Under the pieces are notes generated by a model, which worked only from the letters and a program-made list of their open reading frames with translations, did no database searches and was not told the origin of the DNA. Shown one piece after another: positions 8,501-18,494 of a stretch of 64,000 bases of DNA. The DNA comes from Kovacikia minuta CCNUW1 (GTDB lineage: Bacteria; Cyanobacteriota; Cyanobacteriia; Leptolyngbyales; Leptolyngbyaceae), in contig NZ_CP083582.1 of assembly GCF_020091585.1 (NCBI RefSeq), positions 4,846,536-4,910,535 on the forward strand, written 5' to 3'. Each line of letters opens with the position of its first letter. Position 1 is the stretch's first letter. The position numbers and the translations under genes were made by a program.

Positions 8501-11358
8501 TTAAAGGAAGGGGTACCAGAGGTGGCGATGTAGTACTCCCGCAGTTTGCCCAGATACGCTTCTGCGGGGACGCGATCGTAGTCGCGGGGATTATAGGCAC
8601 TGGCCGTGTAGGAATTTGCATACCCATAGGTTGCTAGTTGCGATCTAGGCAGCACTTCGTAGTTGCCGGCTGCTTCGTCAACAATTCCATCCATTAACTT
8701 ATAGATGTCCTCTCCCAGCTTTTGCATCGGGATAGCGGATTGCCCGGGACGGGTTTTGGCATCGTTCTGATAGTTCCGGGGGTCAAACCGCTGCACCCGG
8801 TCAATGTTGTACGCCAGCATTCCAACCGTACAGGCAGCTGTCTGGAGGTAGGTCTTGTCTGCCGGGCTGAGGTTTTCGTAGGTGGTACCCGCTGTGAGTT
8901 GGGCAAGGGTACGGCGCAGGTTCGAGAAGTTGCCCCACATGGTCAACTCTGGGTAGGGATGAACCCGCCCTGCTTCCTGGGTGGGCGGAAACGCGCCCGT
9001 TTGCAAATCACTCACATGATCTCCAGCAAAATTTGCCAGGTTTTGCAGGGCAATCCGCACCTCACTGTCGGCATTGTTCATATCCGTAGCGAAGGCAGTT
9101 GCAGTACCTCTAGGCGGGTCAAACTCCCAGCCATTGGTGCCCCGACCATTGAAGAAGTCGGTTAACAAAACCGTATCGGTTGAGGTAGTGGGCGCAACGG
9201 GTGGAATACTGTTACCCCCATCCGTACTGTCCACAAAGAAGGTGGGGACAAAATTAATCGACTGCCGTAGGGAGAAGGGAGAACCGGGATGGGCAGTACT
9301 GGCGAGGCAGGCAACCGGATAATCTTTTTCGATCGCTGCATGGTAGACCGTTGTCGCTTGAACTGCCGGAATATTGTCCCGCAGTGCCCGTCGCTGGATT
9401 GCCTCGTGGGAACCCACATTTCCATAGGGGGGGTAAAGTGGATCGCCCTCATTATCACTGGTGTACGGGTCAGCGGTAGACGCATCAATTGTAATCGTAA
9501 CCGTATTATTGGAGCCAGTAGGAGCGGTTCTTAGATCCGATGGATTGAGGTTGCCCGCAAGCACAAAGGCTTTGGGATCTTGAGGTTGATTTCCAGGTAC
9601 GGTAAGGTCACCATCATTGGGTTGATCCCTGGGGGCAACCCAACCGTTGGTATTCCCCAATTCCAGCCGTTGCCCCACCAGAACCCGCAGCCCTTCGTTG
9701 CGGGCACGGCGTTCCCAATAACCATCCAGACCGACTGAGGTGGCTTCTGCGCCAGCAACGGGGTCATTCCCAGTTAACTTGTCATTGCCTGTGATCAGAC
9801 TGCCAAGGCGCGTTCCCGGTGGAATACGCCCAGTAGCCGGGTCGTCATCGTACTTCACCTTGGGACCATAGCGGTTATCTGCCCGGTAAGTGTCATCCAC
9901 GTAGGGAGGGCGTTCTGCGTTGGACCGGAAGCGCTCCCCAAAAGTGTTGTTGGTCTGAAAGTAAGTGGCGTTGGTGGTATCGGCTGCCCTGGACTGGTAG
10001 CCACTCCGCAACAGGAGAGCTAAGGGATCACTGGTGATCTGGAAGGGAGAGCTGCCATTCGCCCAATCATTTGCAGACGTTAATGTGCGTTTGCTATTGG
10101 CAGCAGTGGGGGTTTGGGTGGGCAGGTAAATCAGGGAGCTACCACCGTAGGCATTGTCCTTCACCGTACCGGACACGATCAATCCCTTAAAGGGTTGGTT
10201 TGTATCGGGGTCAGTGGTATCGGTAACGGTAATTTCTGAGGAGGAAGGAGGGTTATACAAACAGGAGTTGGGGGAACTGATCAGGTAGGCATTGAAGCTA
10301 CTACCGCCAATAATCAGACTGCCCTCGGTGTGCATCGCCCCGTTCCAGTTAAACTGGGGACCGGGGAAGATTTCCAGGTCGTTGCGGAACCAGGCTCCCC
10401 ACTTGTTACCCCGGTTCAAAATCCGATCCTGCTGGAACTCCAAGGTTGAGAAATTATTCCCACCTCCGGGTGTGCCTGCGCTATCCGGGATGACAAGGGC
10501 ATCTACCTGAAAATTCTTCCGCAGAATTGAACTATTGGTGGGGTCGGGGTACCAACCCTTTTCTACTTTTGCCGCACCAGATGTCCCTGATGTCTTACAA
10601 CCGCTAATGCTGGCATTGCTGAGTGGGCCACTACGGGCATAGGAAATGACCCGTGAGCCTGCACCTTCAATCGGAGTGCCTGTGAGCGTGCCTCCCTGTC
10701 TACCCGTCGCCCTTTCTGCATCGGATAAGAGAATCAATCGTTGCGACCCTGGCACATTCCCCTGATCTGGGGGGATTGAGAGAACAACCGAGTAGACGAC
10801 TGTAGCATCTTCGCTGCCGTTACCGTCGGTATCTGCCCGATAGCGCCAGGCATTATCTACGATGCCATCGCCATTGATATCGATACGTGTTTCACCGGGG
10901 ATGGTGTAGGGATCTTGACCATTCACTAGGCGCGGCGCAGGGTCAATCCCAGTTACATTGGTATTCAACAGCATCGACGCCAAGAATCTTTCTGAGGGAA
11001 CACCGCCCGGATAGCGGACATCTTTATTGGCGTCAAAGAGATATTCCAGCTTGGCTCTTGCCCGATCGACCGCAGGTGTTGCGGCGTTGTAGATCACCCG
11101 GTTTTGGGTTTCAGCAATGCTCCGGGTACTGGTGTTAAATGCCCGATAGGTGAGGGCACCGGCTGTTAAGGCAACAACCAGAACCAGCAAAACCACGGTT
11201 GGAAGGACAAACCCGGACGGAGAGAACCGGCTTCTCCGGTTGAGAATCAGGGCTGTCCGCAACAGCCAAGTAACAAAGGCTTTGGTGATGCTCCGGTGCA
11301 GTCGCCAGATCTGTCTAATGAAAGCTTGGACAGCCTTGGCTAATTTGCGGTCTGACAT
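5593..11358 (-). CDS. hpsA: Hormogonium polysaccharide biosynthesis protein HpsA
   Basis: A very large (1921-residue) protein with a basic N-terminus and one membrane helix at about residues 50-70 (SGFVLPTVVLLVL), then an extended, Pro/Thr/Asn-rich outer region. The PilX-like start (GFVLPTVVLLVLVVALTAGALTYRAF plus an ERA-like helix) and the size match HpsA, the first gene of the hormogonium polysaccharide locus. Loss of hpsA in Nostoc punctiforme blocks polysaccharide release and gliding. Several Ca-binding-like DxDxDG stretches are visible (DINGDGIVD near 154, DTDGDGVGIAD near 1180). It heads the minus-strand operon with hpsB, hpsC and the FimT-like gene. No signal peptidase site is obvious, so it is probably anchored by the N-terminal helix. 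The hpsE-G glycosyltransferases seen in other strains do not follow here. Confidence 0.9.
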   Translation of the reverse strand: MSDRKLAKAVQAFIRQIWRLHRSITKAFVTWLLRTALILNRRSRFSPSGFVLPTVVLLVLVVALTAGALTYRAFNTSTRSIAETQNRVIYNAATPAVDRARAKLEYLFDANKDVRYPGGVPSERFLASMLLNTNVTGIDPAPRLVNGQDPYTIPGETRIDINGDGIVDNAWRYRADTDGNGSEDATVVYSVVLSIPPDQGNVPGSQRLILLSDAERATGRQGGTLTGTPIEGAGSRVISYARSGPLSNASISGCKTSGTSGAAKVEKGWYPDPTNSSILRKNFQVDALVIPDSAGTPGGGNNFSTLEFQQDRILNRGNKWGAWFRNDLEIFPGPQFNWNGAMHTEGSLIIGGSSFNAYLISSPNSCLYNPPSSSEITVTDTTDPDTNQPFKGLIVSGTVKDNAYGGSSLIYLPTQTPTAANSKRTLTSANDWANGSSPFQITSDPLALLLRSGYQSRAADTTNATYFQTNNTFGERFRSNAERPPYVDDTYRADNRYGPKVKYDDDPATGRIPPGTRLGSLITGNDKLTGNDPVAGAEATSVGLDGYWERRARNEGLRVLVGQRLELGNTNGWVAPRDQPNDGDLTVPGNQPQDPKAFVLAGNLNPSDLRTAPTGSNNTVTITIDASTADPYTSDNEGDPLYPPYGNVGSHEAIQRRALRDNIPAVQATTVYHAAIEKDYPVACLASTAHPGSPFSLRQSINFVPTFFVDSTDGGNSIPPVAPTTSTDTVLLTDFFNGRGTNGWEFDPPRGTATAFATDMNNADSEVRIALQNLANFAGDHVSDLQTGAFPPTQEAGRVHPYPELTMWGNFSNLRRTLAQLTAGTTYENLSPADKTYLQTAACTVGMLAYNIDRVQRFDPRNYQNDAKTRPGQSAIPMQKLGEDIYKLMDGIVDEAAGNYEVLPRSQLATYGYANSYTASAYNPRDYDRVPAEAYLGKLREYYIATSGTPSFNEYKLRLAELIFSHFQIRRDRTYGFRASLAANTWNYNPYITLFPITAPTKTLLWSSACDPNTFALNSSPQARLTGLAAAGQSVSISDPITPLQRLGLSRLCGTVIPAGAERVGSGDTGLPQRNKMAVSATTPDIPTEINVAYLPKASGSYPDGAKPSPSPAAFKPLETAPFTESPLRKSPPTPTEPYLQETYLRATVAPKWPSLYYLFPEFNHNHDGTVVSGLSGTQVNVNGVIDTDGDGVGIADATPEDNVDQRQPTGTLATPGTTPVPPGTSPIPNNTLRSAFQPWAEPYITDTYISSTVNSTATYRVVDSLAPAIIDASQLTTYETPTTSPITYSQAGTTYSYRYKSFYNPIDDRPVAKVAVQPRKLPTSAGFTTPFPLQANNNWELPVSTLPTSPPTQNTPPNRIVVPNGNITSNGVVAVTPFLDRVIFNGREWQPTRVMDFDLGMLRRTSPRNTAGEAWLPVSGIVYAFREDAVREDAISRPASGTYTDARNASAPTDPPVQQAYSTGPSANAEPKLSPKAVDAVPDPDRRPHGFRLRNGAVLRRHPNTNIPDDDNIRGLSFFTDNPVYIMGDFNLHNKGADDDSPGTRVEEFLEQLPTTGLYNETQFYTNRVNRDPDFAEATKDRWRPSEILADAISVVSNTLCDGSVLDTFMTASSGSGATLGTGTYSGRTTTDSGATLPNGFYPYRAISGDNSGGADVYDGTRSGLFGPGCSGSSKTTFLNQNRPNTALPSAATTGWTWMRENPADAFSSVKLSRNGQGMVFPAINPNLHANPTTPYPSLQNVPSLPRVAGTYNAAPINGSYFTIEDGRSTQGAQDTRVNTIIVSGLVPSRVNQSYGGMHNFPRFLEGWGNLWFSGSFLQLSFSNYATAPFDLDAVEPGDAPEAAERISYYGAPQRLWGYDVALQLSPAGPAAARFVTANKDRNEFYNEPAANDPYISNLCRAAKANPPNGVNLANLNCPA

Positions 11359-12395
11359 AGCTGCTTCCTGCGAATACGGCGAGAAATTTCTGATCTAAGA
11401 GTTCGAGCTAAGAAAGTTGATGAACACACAAAATTCGGAACGGGAATCAGGAGTTAGGGAAGGGGTGAAATACAAACTACGCTCAAAGAGTTTTCTCAGT
11501 GTTAGCAAGTCGTTCAGCCTATCATCAACGGGGAAGTTACGAATTAGGAATATTCAAACGAAGAAGAAAATTTCAGCAAATTAACGGAGGGGTAGAAATT
11601 TATCCTCAAGGTTTTATGGTTAGCTAGGTAATTCTGCGATGGCGTCTTTTAAGTCGAAGGCAAGATTGAAAATTTAATGATGGAATTTTAACGAGCAGAA
11701 CTGGAAAAGGATGCAAAACTTTAACAGAACATCACCGAATTGTTGAGTTTAGATAAAGATAAGACGGTCTCATCTTACCCACCTGGCTCAATAAAACGAT
11801 CGTTGTACTGAAACAAATTTGGCACCAAATTCTTTTTTCCAACCAATATTTGTCAGAAATTCCTGGTCTTTGTCACCCTAGCCAGGGAAATTCTACCGAG
11901 CGCAATAGGGAGAAGATGATGGCTCCTTACCGCTACAGTACTACTGATAAAAGGTTGGGAAAAATCGAACAGTTGAAATGAGGCGGCAGTGGTCATTCAC
12001 CTTATGCCTTTCGCCATATACCACTGCCTGTAACAAGCAGCAGTTTCGAAACGATGTAGATGCACGCTGAGAATTTTTTTGTCCAGCCTTCAATTGAATG
12101 GAATATTCCAGGACTGGAAATTAAATAAGTAGGGGGCTGGCATTCGGTTGAAGATTGCTGTATTGACCTCAGGTCTATTAACCGAATGCTAAACCCGTAC
12201 AGTAAATATCCGTAGAAGTCAAAGAAACCTGGCTTATGCGCTGGTTCTGGAAGGAAAGCATGGGAGCAGCAATTTTGGCTTGAATCGCTTCCTAAATTCC
12301 CTGAACTCGGTATTTCGCCTGACTCTGGCAGCCAGAACAAGTGTTCAATACCCTATTCATCCCAATTTGAAGCAGGGGATTAGGAAGCCCTGAAA
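11359..12395. other. Long intergenic region with two large hairpins
   Basis: About 1 kb between hpsA and rpmB without a convincing gene. The part next to hpsA is AT-rich and likely holds the hps promoter. Two perfect inverted repeats stand out: GGCAGTGGT at 11985-11993 with its complement at 12020-12028, and GCATTCGGTT at 12140-12149 with its complement at 12180-12189. The second loop contains a nested GACCT-C-AGGTC palindrome. They could be a non-coding RNA or the ends of a decayed mobile element; the sequence does not decide. Confidence 0.45.
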
Positions 12396-12632
12396 CTAAA
12401 AGCGATTTAAGTCAAGACCAGCTTCTTTGGCAAACTTGTCCAGGCTCTTATGCTCTAAAGTTTTAATTGCTTTAGTAGAAAGCCGCAGCCGAACCCAGCG
12501 GTTACCTTCAGACCACCAGATTCGCTTCCATTGTAGATTCACTTCTTGCAGCTTCTTTGTGCGGCGATGCGAGTGAGAGATGGCAAAAGCATTGTTTGCC
12601 TGTTTGCCGGTGAGTTGACATTTACGAGCCAT
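12396..12632 (-). CDS. rpmB: 50S ribosomal protein L28
   Basis: A 78-residue basic protein starting [21 protein letters not shown], the typical bL28 N-terminus, with HRRTKK and the [16 protein letters not shown] core that are conserved in cyanobacterial and plastid L28. It is part of the large ribosomal subunit. Length is the usual 78 residues for cyanobacteria. It lies downstream of htpG on the same strand, but an inverted repeat separates them and probably uncouples the two transcripts. Confidence 0.95.
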   Translation of the reverse strand: MARKCQLTGKQANNAFAISHSHRRTKKLQEVNLQWKRIWWSEGNRWVRLRLSTKAIKTLEHKSLDKFAKEAGLDLNRF

Positions 12633-12710
12633 TGCAGTCTCCGGGTGTTCCCTTGAAATTATCCAAAGTTCAATTGTATCTAAGGAACTGGAAAACCGGA
12701 AGGGCGAAAG

Positions 12711-12784
12711 GAAAGGATGAAGGATAAAGGATGAAGGATAAAATTTCCATCTTTTATCCTTTATCCCTTATCCTTTATCCTTTC
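12711..12784. repeat. AAGGATAAAGGATGAAGG repeat forming an inverted repeat
   Basis: Several GGATAAA/GGATGAA units are followed by TTTATCC units, so the whole block can fold into a long hairpin. It starts at the base next to the htpG stop and may work as its transcription terminator. The same words occur in other gaps, so it belongs to the window-wide repeat family. Confidence 0.65.
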
Positions 12785-14878
12785 TTACGTGGTGGCTCTT
12801 TCGGTCAGACGGGTGAGAACCTGATTGGAGCGCTCGACAAAGGATTTCATGCCTTCAGCGTCGAAGCCTTTTTGTGCCATTAATGCCAGGTCGTAGACAT
12901 GACGGCAGATCAGGTTTGCCAGTTCAGCGGAGGGAGATTCACCTGAGGTTTGGAGAATGGCTCCCTGATTTAAGGTGGTCAGGTTTTGGATTAAGGGGTG
13001 AGCGGTGTTGACCAGCAGGATATGTTCTTCAGGGAATTCCATTGCCTGTTGTTGCAGGAGGGCGTTCATCTCTTGCAGACGGCGGAGGTGTTCTGGTAAG
13101 AGGACGATCGCCGGGGGTGTCTCCTGCTGATCGCCCGATTTGAGGGATTCGGTACGAATGGTCAACTTAGGTTTATTGAGTGCTTTCTGGAACAGTTCCT
13201 TGATCTGTTCACTACGAGTCTGGTTGGTCTTGGGATCGACGATTTCGGCTTCTTTGTCTTTATCGATCAGGGTGTCATCCAGATCGGCATCGACCCGTGA
13301 GAACTTGACTTCGGGGTGTTCCCGCTCCAGGAAACTGACGAAATGGCTATCAATGAAGGAGTCCATGAACAGGACTTCCAACCCTTGCTTTTTGTGAAGC
13401 TCCACATAGGTTGCCTGGGTCACTTCATCGGTGCAATAGAAAACGCGGTTTTCGTGGTGGGGCTGGTTGCGATCGAGGTATTCCTTGAGGGTGGTGTAGG
13501 TGGGGTGTGGGGTGTGGGGTGTGGGGTGTGGGGAGGAGGAAGATGGGGGAGTAACGTCTTGCCAGATATCGCCTTCGCCGGACTGGACTTCGACCTTGGG
13601 AGCTTCTGACTCTGCTGGCTCGTGGCTCGTGGCTCCTGATTCCTGGCTCCCCTTACCACTCCAGGTGGTGCGATAAATCAGAATATCCTCAACCTGCTTC
13701 TTGAACTTGTCGTCGTTGATGGAGCCGAATTTGACGAAGGTGCCAAGGTCTTGCCAACAACGAATGTATTCTTCGCGATCGTCCCGATAGAGTTCCTTCA
13801 GTCGATCGCCAACTTTCTTGGCGATGTAGTCAGCAATTCTACGGACGGTGCGATCGTTCTGCAGGAAGCTGCGGGAAACGTTGAGGGGAATATCAACGCT
13901 ATCGATGACGCCTCGCAACGGTAGGAGAAACTTGGGAATCACTTCTTCGCAGTTGTCACTGACAAATACCTGGTTGCAAAACAGCTTGATCTGCCCCTTG
14001 GTGGTGTCTACATCCGGTTTGAGTTTGGGGAAGTAGAGAATGCCATTGACGACGAAGGGATAGTCGGTATTCAGATGAACCCACAGTAGCGGATCTTCCT
14101 GGAAGGGGTAGAGGTAGCGGTAGAACTCCAGGTAATCCTCTTTGCTGAGGGAGTTGGGGGATTCTTTCCAGGGTGCCTTTTGACGATTAATTTGCTCCGG
14201 AGCTTTGGGTTCCTCTGCGGGTGCAGCTTCGCCTTCCTTGGGCGGTTCCTTGACCTCCAGTTTGATTGTGAAGGGCATGAAATCGCAATATTTTTTAATG
14301 AGTTGGCGAATCCGGTAAGGTTCCAGGTATTCCTGTTCCTCATCCTGGAGATGAAGGGTAATGGTTGTTCCCCGATCGGTACGGGTGGAATCGGTCAGTT
14401 CAAATTCGGTGGAACCATCACAGGCCCAATGAACCGCCTGCGCTCCAGATTGGTAGGAAAGGGTATCGATTTCAACCCGCGTTGCCACCATAAAAGAAGA
14501 ATAGAAACCCAACCCAAAGTGACCAATGATCTGTTGGTCGGTGCTGGCTTTATATTTTTGAACGAATTCTTCGGCACTAGAAAAAGCGACCTGGTTAATA
14601 TATTTCTTGACTTCCTCGCCCGTCATGCCGATGCCATTGTCTGTGACAGCGAGGGTTTTAGCGGCTTTGTCGATCGTAATTACAATTTCCGGTTCACCCA
14701 AGTCGCCGGAATATTCACCGGAATGGGAAACCATCTTCAGCTTTTGAATGGCGTCTACGGCGTTGGATACCAGTTCTCGAATAAAAATCTCATGGTCTGA
14801 GTAGAGCCATTTTTTGATAATCGGAAAAATATTTTCAGTGTGAATACTGATATTGCCCTTTTCCAGGATGGTTGTCAT
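12785..14878 (-). CDS. htpG: Molecular chaperone HtpG (Hsp90)
   Basis: A 697-residue Hsp90: GHKL ATPase domain at the N-terminus (ELVSNAVDA, TDNGIGM, and GHFGLGFYSSF for nucleotide and lid), then middle and C-terminal dimerisation domains. It refolds client proteins; in cyanobacteria HtpG helps in heat, cold and light stress and acts on phycobilisome linkers and tetrapyrrole enzymes. The protein is longer than the usual 630-660 residues because two stretches near residues 408-422 (GSQESGATSHEPAES) and 444-459 (PHPTPHTPHPT) are translations of intergenic-type repeats inserted in frame between the middle domain strands. The ATPase region is untouched, so activity is likely kept. It stands alone, with a repeat hairpin after the stop. 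Confidence 0.95.
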   Translation of the reverse strand: MTTILEKGNISIHTENIFPIIKKWLYSDHEIFIRELVSNAVDAIQKLKMVSHSGEYSGDLGEPEIVITIDKAAKTLAVTDNGIGMTGEEVKKYINQVAFSSAEEFVQKYKASTDQQIIGHFGLGFYSSFMVATRVEIDTLSYQSGAQAVHWACDGSTEFELTDSTRTDRGTTITLHLQDEEQEYLEPYRIRQLIKKYCDFMPFTIKLEVKEPPKEGEAAPAEEPKAPEQINRQKAPWKESPNSLSKEDYLEFYRYLYPFQEDPLLWVHLNTDYPFVVNGILYFPKLKPDVDTTKGQIKLFCNQVFVSDNCEEVIPKFLLPLRGVIDSVDIPLNVSRSFLQNDRTVRRIADYIAKKVGDRLKELYRDDREEYIRCWQDLGTFVKFGSINDDKFKKQVEDILIYRTTWSGKGSQESGATSHEPAESEAPKVEVQSGEGDIWQDVTPPSSSSPHPTPHTPHPTYTTLKEYLDRNQPHHENRVFYCTDEVTQATYVELHKKQGLEVLFMDSFIDSHFVSFLEREHPEVKFSRVDADLDDTLIDKDKEAEIVDPKTNQTRSEQIKELFQKALNKPKLTIRTESLKSGDQQETPPAIVLLPEHLRRLQEMNALLQQQAMEFPEEHILLVNTAHPLIQNLTTLNQGAILQTSGESPSAELANLICRHVYDLALMAQKGFDAEGMKSFVERSNQVLTRLTERATT
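13501..13533. repeat. TGTGGGG heptamer array inside htpG
   Basis: About 4.7 head-to-tail TGTGGGG units lie within the htpG coding sequence and encode the PHPTPHTPHPT segment on the minus strand. Copy-number change by one would shift the htpG frame. Confidence 0.85.
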
Positions 14879-14998
14879 GGGTCTACTTCTCAGGTTGAAA
14901 GGGTGGTCACAATTAATTTTCCGCTAACGCCTCTATTCTAAAGCAGTCAGGTTTTCCGACCATCTGGATCGGATTTCTCTACCTTAAGAAAAGAGTTG

Positions 14999-15148
14999 GA
15001 AGTGGGGAGTAGGGAGTGGGGAGTGACAAACGACAAATGACGAATAACAAATGACAATTAGAGTAATGGAGTGATGGGGTGAGGAGTGAGAAGTAAACTC
15101 TTTATCCTTCAGCCTTAAGCCTTCAGCCTTAAGCCTTCATCCTTGATC
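14999..15148. repeat. Mixed short tandem repeats between htpG and a Uma2 gene
   Basis: The 14,879-15,188 gap holds GGGGAGT units near 15,005, ACAAATGAC units near 15,035 and CCTTAAGCCTTCAG units near 15,110-15,140. It probably also holds the htpG promoter close to 14,880-14,960. No gene is visible. Confidence 0.7.
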
Positions 15149-15188
15149 CTTTCCCTGCCCTCTGACCGTTATAACCGAGGAATCAGTC

Positions 15189-15764
15189 ATGATTGCAACA
15201 CCGCAGCCTCAAAAAATGACGATCGAGGAATATTTGGAATGGGAGCCGCAGCAGGAAATCCGCTACGAATACTTGAATGGCGAAGTTTTTGCCATGACAG
15301 GAGGCTCAATTCCACACAATGATATTGCTCTTAATTTCTATAGAAGTCTCTACCCCCACCTAAATGCTAGAGGTTGTCGGGTGAATGTTGCCGATGTCAA
15401 GGTTCAGGTGAGTTTGACCAGCCCTTATTACTACCCTGATGTCATTGTTAGTTGCGACCCTCGTGATGTCAATGCCCGCAGATTACTGCAATACCCAAAG
15501 CTAATTGTTGAGGTACTTTCTCCGGGGACGGAAGCAAAGGACCGGGGCGAAAAATTCAGGTATTACCAAACCCTTTCTAGTTTGCAAGAGTATGTCTTAG
15601 TTGACTCTGAAAAAATCAGTGTGGAATGCTACCGCCGGGATGAGGGGCGAATGTGGCTTTATTTCCCCTATGGGGCTGGGGATGTGGTTACGTTGGAGAG
15701 TATTGCGTTTAGCTGCGCAATTGAATTGCTTTATGAGAACGTTCAATTTGACGGGGAGGAATAG
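15189..15764 (+). CDS. Uma2 family (PD-(D/E)XK-like) protein
   Basis: A 191-residue protein with the Uma2/DUF820 pattern: MTIEEYLEWEP near the start, RYEYLNGEVFAMTGG, then PDVIVSCD (about 79-86) and LIVEVLSPGTEAKDRGEKFRYY (about 104-125). These hold the Asp and Glu-x-Leu positions of the PD-(D/E)XK nuclease fold. The family is extremely abundant in cyanobacteria; most members are of unknown biological role and are often called putative restriction endonucleases. The ATG follows a CCGAGGAA ribosome site. The gene converges on clpB with only 3 bp between stops. Confidence 0.9.
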   Translation: MIATPQPQKMTIEEYLEWEPQQEIRYEYLNGEVFAMTGGSIPHNDIALNFYRSLYPHLNARGCRVNVADVKVQVSLTSPYYYPDVIVSCDPRDVNARRLLQYPKLIVEVLSPGTEAKDRGEKFRYYQTLSSLQEYVLVDSEKISVECYRRDEGRMWLYFPYGAGDVVTLESIAFSCAIELLYENVQFDGEE

Positions 15765-15767
15765 GGA

Positions 15768-18428
15768 TCAGGAGGCGATCGCCGCTTCGTCTTTGACTAC
15801 AGTCTTCTTCTTGCGAAACTCCAACTTGCCATCGACGAGTTCAATTTGGATGGTGTCCCCTTCGATGAAGGTGTTTTCCAGGATGTGGACGGCGATCGGG
15901 TTTTGGAGTTCTCGCTGAATCGCCCGTTTGAGGGGACGGGCACCATAGGTTGGATCGTACCCTGCTTCGGCGATGTGATCCTGGGCAGCAGAACTTAGCT
16001 CCAGGCTAATCTTCTGGTCTGCCAGCATGGCTTGACTATGCAGAATTTGTAGCCCTACAATTTGGCTCAGTTCGCTGCGGTTGAGGGCATGGAACAGAAT
16101 CAGATCATCGATCCGGTTCAGAAACTCAGGTCGGAAGTGTTTGCGGAGGGCATTCATGACCCGCTTCCGCATTTCCTCGTAGCGGGAATCGTCGCCGGAG
16201 ACATCGAGAATATGGTCACTCCCGATATTGCTGGTCATGACGATGACCGTATTCCGGAAATCGACCGTGCGTCCCTGGGAATCGGTAATTCGGCCATCAT
16301 CCAGGACTTGCAGCAGAATATTAAACACATCCGGGTGGGCTTTTTCGACCTCATCTAAGAGAACAACAGAGTAGGGTTTGCGACGAATAGCTTCCGACAG
16401 CTGACCGCCTTCCTCGTAGCCGACATAACCAGGAGGGGCACCAATCAAACGGGCAACCGAATGCTTCTCCATGTACTCCGACATGTCGATCCGCACCAGG
16501 GCATCGTCGGAGTCGAACAGAAAGTGCGCCAGGGCACGGGCAAGTTCGGTTTTACCCACCCCAGTCGGTCCCATAAACAGAAAGGAACCGATCGGCCTGC
16601 CCAGATCCTTCATCCCCGCACGGGCACGCCGAATCGCAGCAGAAACAGCTTCTACGGCTTCCTGCTGTCCCACAACTCGTTCATGCAGGTGTTTTTCCAA
16701 TTGCAAAAGTTTTTGCCGTTCCGACTCCAGCAGGCGATTGACGGGAATCCCCGTCCAGCGGGCAACGATTTCGGCAATGTCGGATTCGGTCACCTGTTCC
16801 CGCAGCAGGGCAGACCCACGGGACTGAATTTCCAATAATTTAGATTCCTGTTCTTCGCGGTTATGCCGCACACCTTCCAGGCTTTCGTAACGCAGTTTTG
16901 CCGCCTTATTAAGGTCATAGTCCCGTTCTGCCTGCTCAATTTGTACCCGCAGTTGGTCTTCTTCTTCCTTCAGACGTTTGATGGTTTCCAGAATTTGCTT
17001 TTCGGATTGCCATTGAGAACCGAGCTTTTGCTGTTTTTGGCTGAGGCTGACGATTTCCTGCTCAATTCGCTCTAAACGCTCTTTGGGCAACCGATAGGCA
17101 CTAACCGCAACGCTTTGACCTTCTCCCTCTAGAGAAAGCTTTTCCATCTCTAATTGCATCAGGCGGCGTTCGATGTCTTCTAATTCCTCTGGTTTAGAAG
17201 TAATTTCGGTTTTCAGTTTGGCGGCGGCTTCATCCACCAGGTCGATCGCCTTGTCGGGCAGGAAGCGATCGGAAATATAGCGACTGGAAAGGGTGGCAGC
17301 AGCAACCAGGGCAGAGTCAGTAATATTGACCCCGTGGTGGACTTCGTAACGTTCCTTAAGTCCGCGCAGAATGGAGATCGTTTCGTCAACGGTGGGTTCG
17401 TCGATCAATACCTGTTGGAACCGCCGTTCCAGGGCTGCATCTTTTTCAATAAACTTACGGAATTCATCCAGGGTGGTGGCACCGATACAGCGCAGTTCAC
17501 CCCGTGCCAGCATCGGTTTGAGTAAATTTCCAGCATCCATTGTGCCCTGACCGGAACCTGTTCCAATTACCGTATGCAGTTCGTCGATGAACAGAACGAT
17601 TTGCCCATCCGAGTGGGTAACTTCTTTCAGCACCGATCGCAACCGATTCTCGAAGTCACCCCGGTATTTGGCTCCGGCAATCAGTGATCCCATGTCGAGG
17701 GCGAAGAGTTTCCGATTTTTAAGGGATTCTGGTACATCGCCATTGACAATTCGTTGCGCCAACCCTTCAGCGATCGCGGTTTTACCAACCCCCGGCTCCC
17801 CAATCAGGACTGGATTATTTTTTGTACGACGGGAAAGCACCTGGATGACACGCCGGATTTCTTCATCCCGCCCAATCACCGGGTCCATCTTGCCTGCTTT
17901 TGCCTGTTCGGTCAGATCCCGACCATACTTCTCCAAAGCTGCATAGCGAGATTCAGGGTTTTGATCCGTCACTTTTTGACTGCCCCGAATCTCTTTGATA
18001 ATCGATTCCAATCTTTTGGGGTCTAGCTCAAAACTCCGCAGGAGCCGCGCTCCCAACCGGGGATCAGTGGCAAAGCCCAACAGAATGTGTTCGATCGAGA
18101 TAAAGCCATCGCGCCAGTTTTCGCGGGTCTCTTCCGCCCGATCTAAGAGGACATCCAGATTGCGCCCCAGATAAATGGTTTCGATCGTGGCGTTAAAGAC
18201 TTTGGATTGCGATCGAGTAAATTTATCGATTTCTTGAAACAGGCGAGCGGTATCCACCCCTGCTTTGGTCAGAATTTGAGGTGCCAGCCCTTCCGGTTGT
18301 TCCAGCAACGCAATCATCAGGTGCTCCACCTCCAGGTTTTGTTGCTTGTACCGACGGGCAACATCCTGAGATTGCACGATCGCTTCCCATGCTTTGTCTG
18401 TAAACTTATTCGGATCTGTAGGCTGCAT
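15768..18428 (-). CDS. clpB: ATP-dependent chaperone ClpB
   Basis: An 886-residue Hsp100 disaggregase. Domains: Clp N-terminal repeat (1-150), first AAA+ domain with GEPGVGKTA near 209, a long coiled-coil M domain (about 400-530) rich in Glu/Gln/Lys, and second AAA+ domain with GPTGVGKTE near 617, ending in a ClpB small domain. The M domain separates it from ClpA/ClpC. With DnaK it threads aggregated proteins through its hexameric pore after heat stress. Length is typical. The N-terminus [17 protein letters not shown] is the usual ClpB start. Cyanobacteria usually have two clpB genes; I cannot tell which this is. Confidence 0.96.
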   Translation of the reverse strand: MQPTDPNKFTDKAWEAIVQSQDVARRYKQQNLEVEHLMIALLEQPEGLAPQILTKAGVDTARLFQEIDKFTRSQSKVFNATIETIYLGRNLDVLLDRAEETRENWRDGFISIEHILLGFATDPRLGARLLRSFELDPKRLESIIKEIRGSQKVTDQNPESRYAALEKYGRDLTEQAKAGKMDPVIGRDEEIRRVIQVLSRRTKNNPVLIGEPGVGKTAIAEGLAQRIVNGDVPESLKNRKLFALDMGSLIAGAKYRGDFENRLRSVLKEVTHSDGQIVLFIDELHTVIGTGSGQGTMDAGNLLKPMLARGELRCIGATTLDEFRKFIEKDAALERRFQQVLIDEPTVDETISILRGLKERYEVHHGVNITDSALVAAATLSSRYISDRFLPDKAIDLVDEAAAKLKTEITSKPEELEDIERRLMQLEMEKLSLEGEGQSVAVSAYRLPKERLERIEQEIVSLSQKQQKLGSQWQSEKQILETIKRLKEEEDQLRVQIEQAERDYDLNKAAKLRYESLEGVRHNREEQESKLLEIQSRGSALLREQVTESDIAEIVARWTGIPVNRLLESERQKLLQLEKHLHERVVGQQEAVEAVSAAIRRARAGMKDLGRPIGSFLFMGPTGVGKTELARALAHFLFDSDDALVRIDMSEYMEKHSVARLIGAPPGYVGYEEGGQLSEAIRRKPYSVVLLDEVEKAHPDVFNILLQVLDDGRITDSQGRTVDFRNTVIVMTSNIGSDHILDVSGDDSRYEEMRKRVMNALRKHFRPEFLNRIDDLILFHALNRSELSQIVGLQILHSQAMLADQKISLELSSAAQDHIAEAGYDPTYGARPLKRAIQRELQNPIAVHILENTFIEGDTIQIELVDGKLEFRKKKTVVKDEAAIAS

Positions 18429-18494
18429 GTTTAGGGAGAATATTAACCAGTAAAAATACGTGTACCTAGCGTCAGTATAGCGAGAAGGGGAGGT

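Noticed and set aside
12002-12340. 112-residue minus-strand frame in the hpsA-rpmB gap
   Set aside because: Composition is not protein-like, and it overlaps perfect hairpins.
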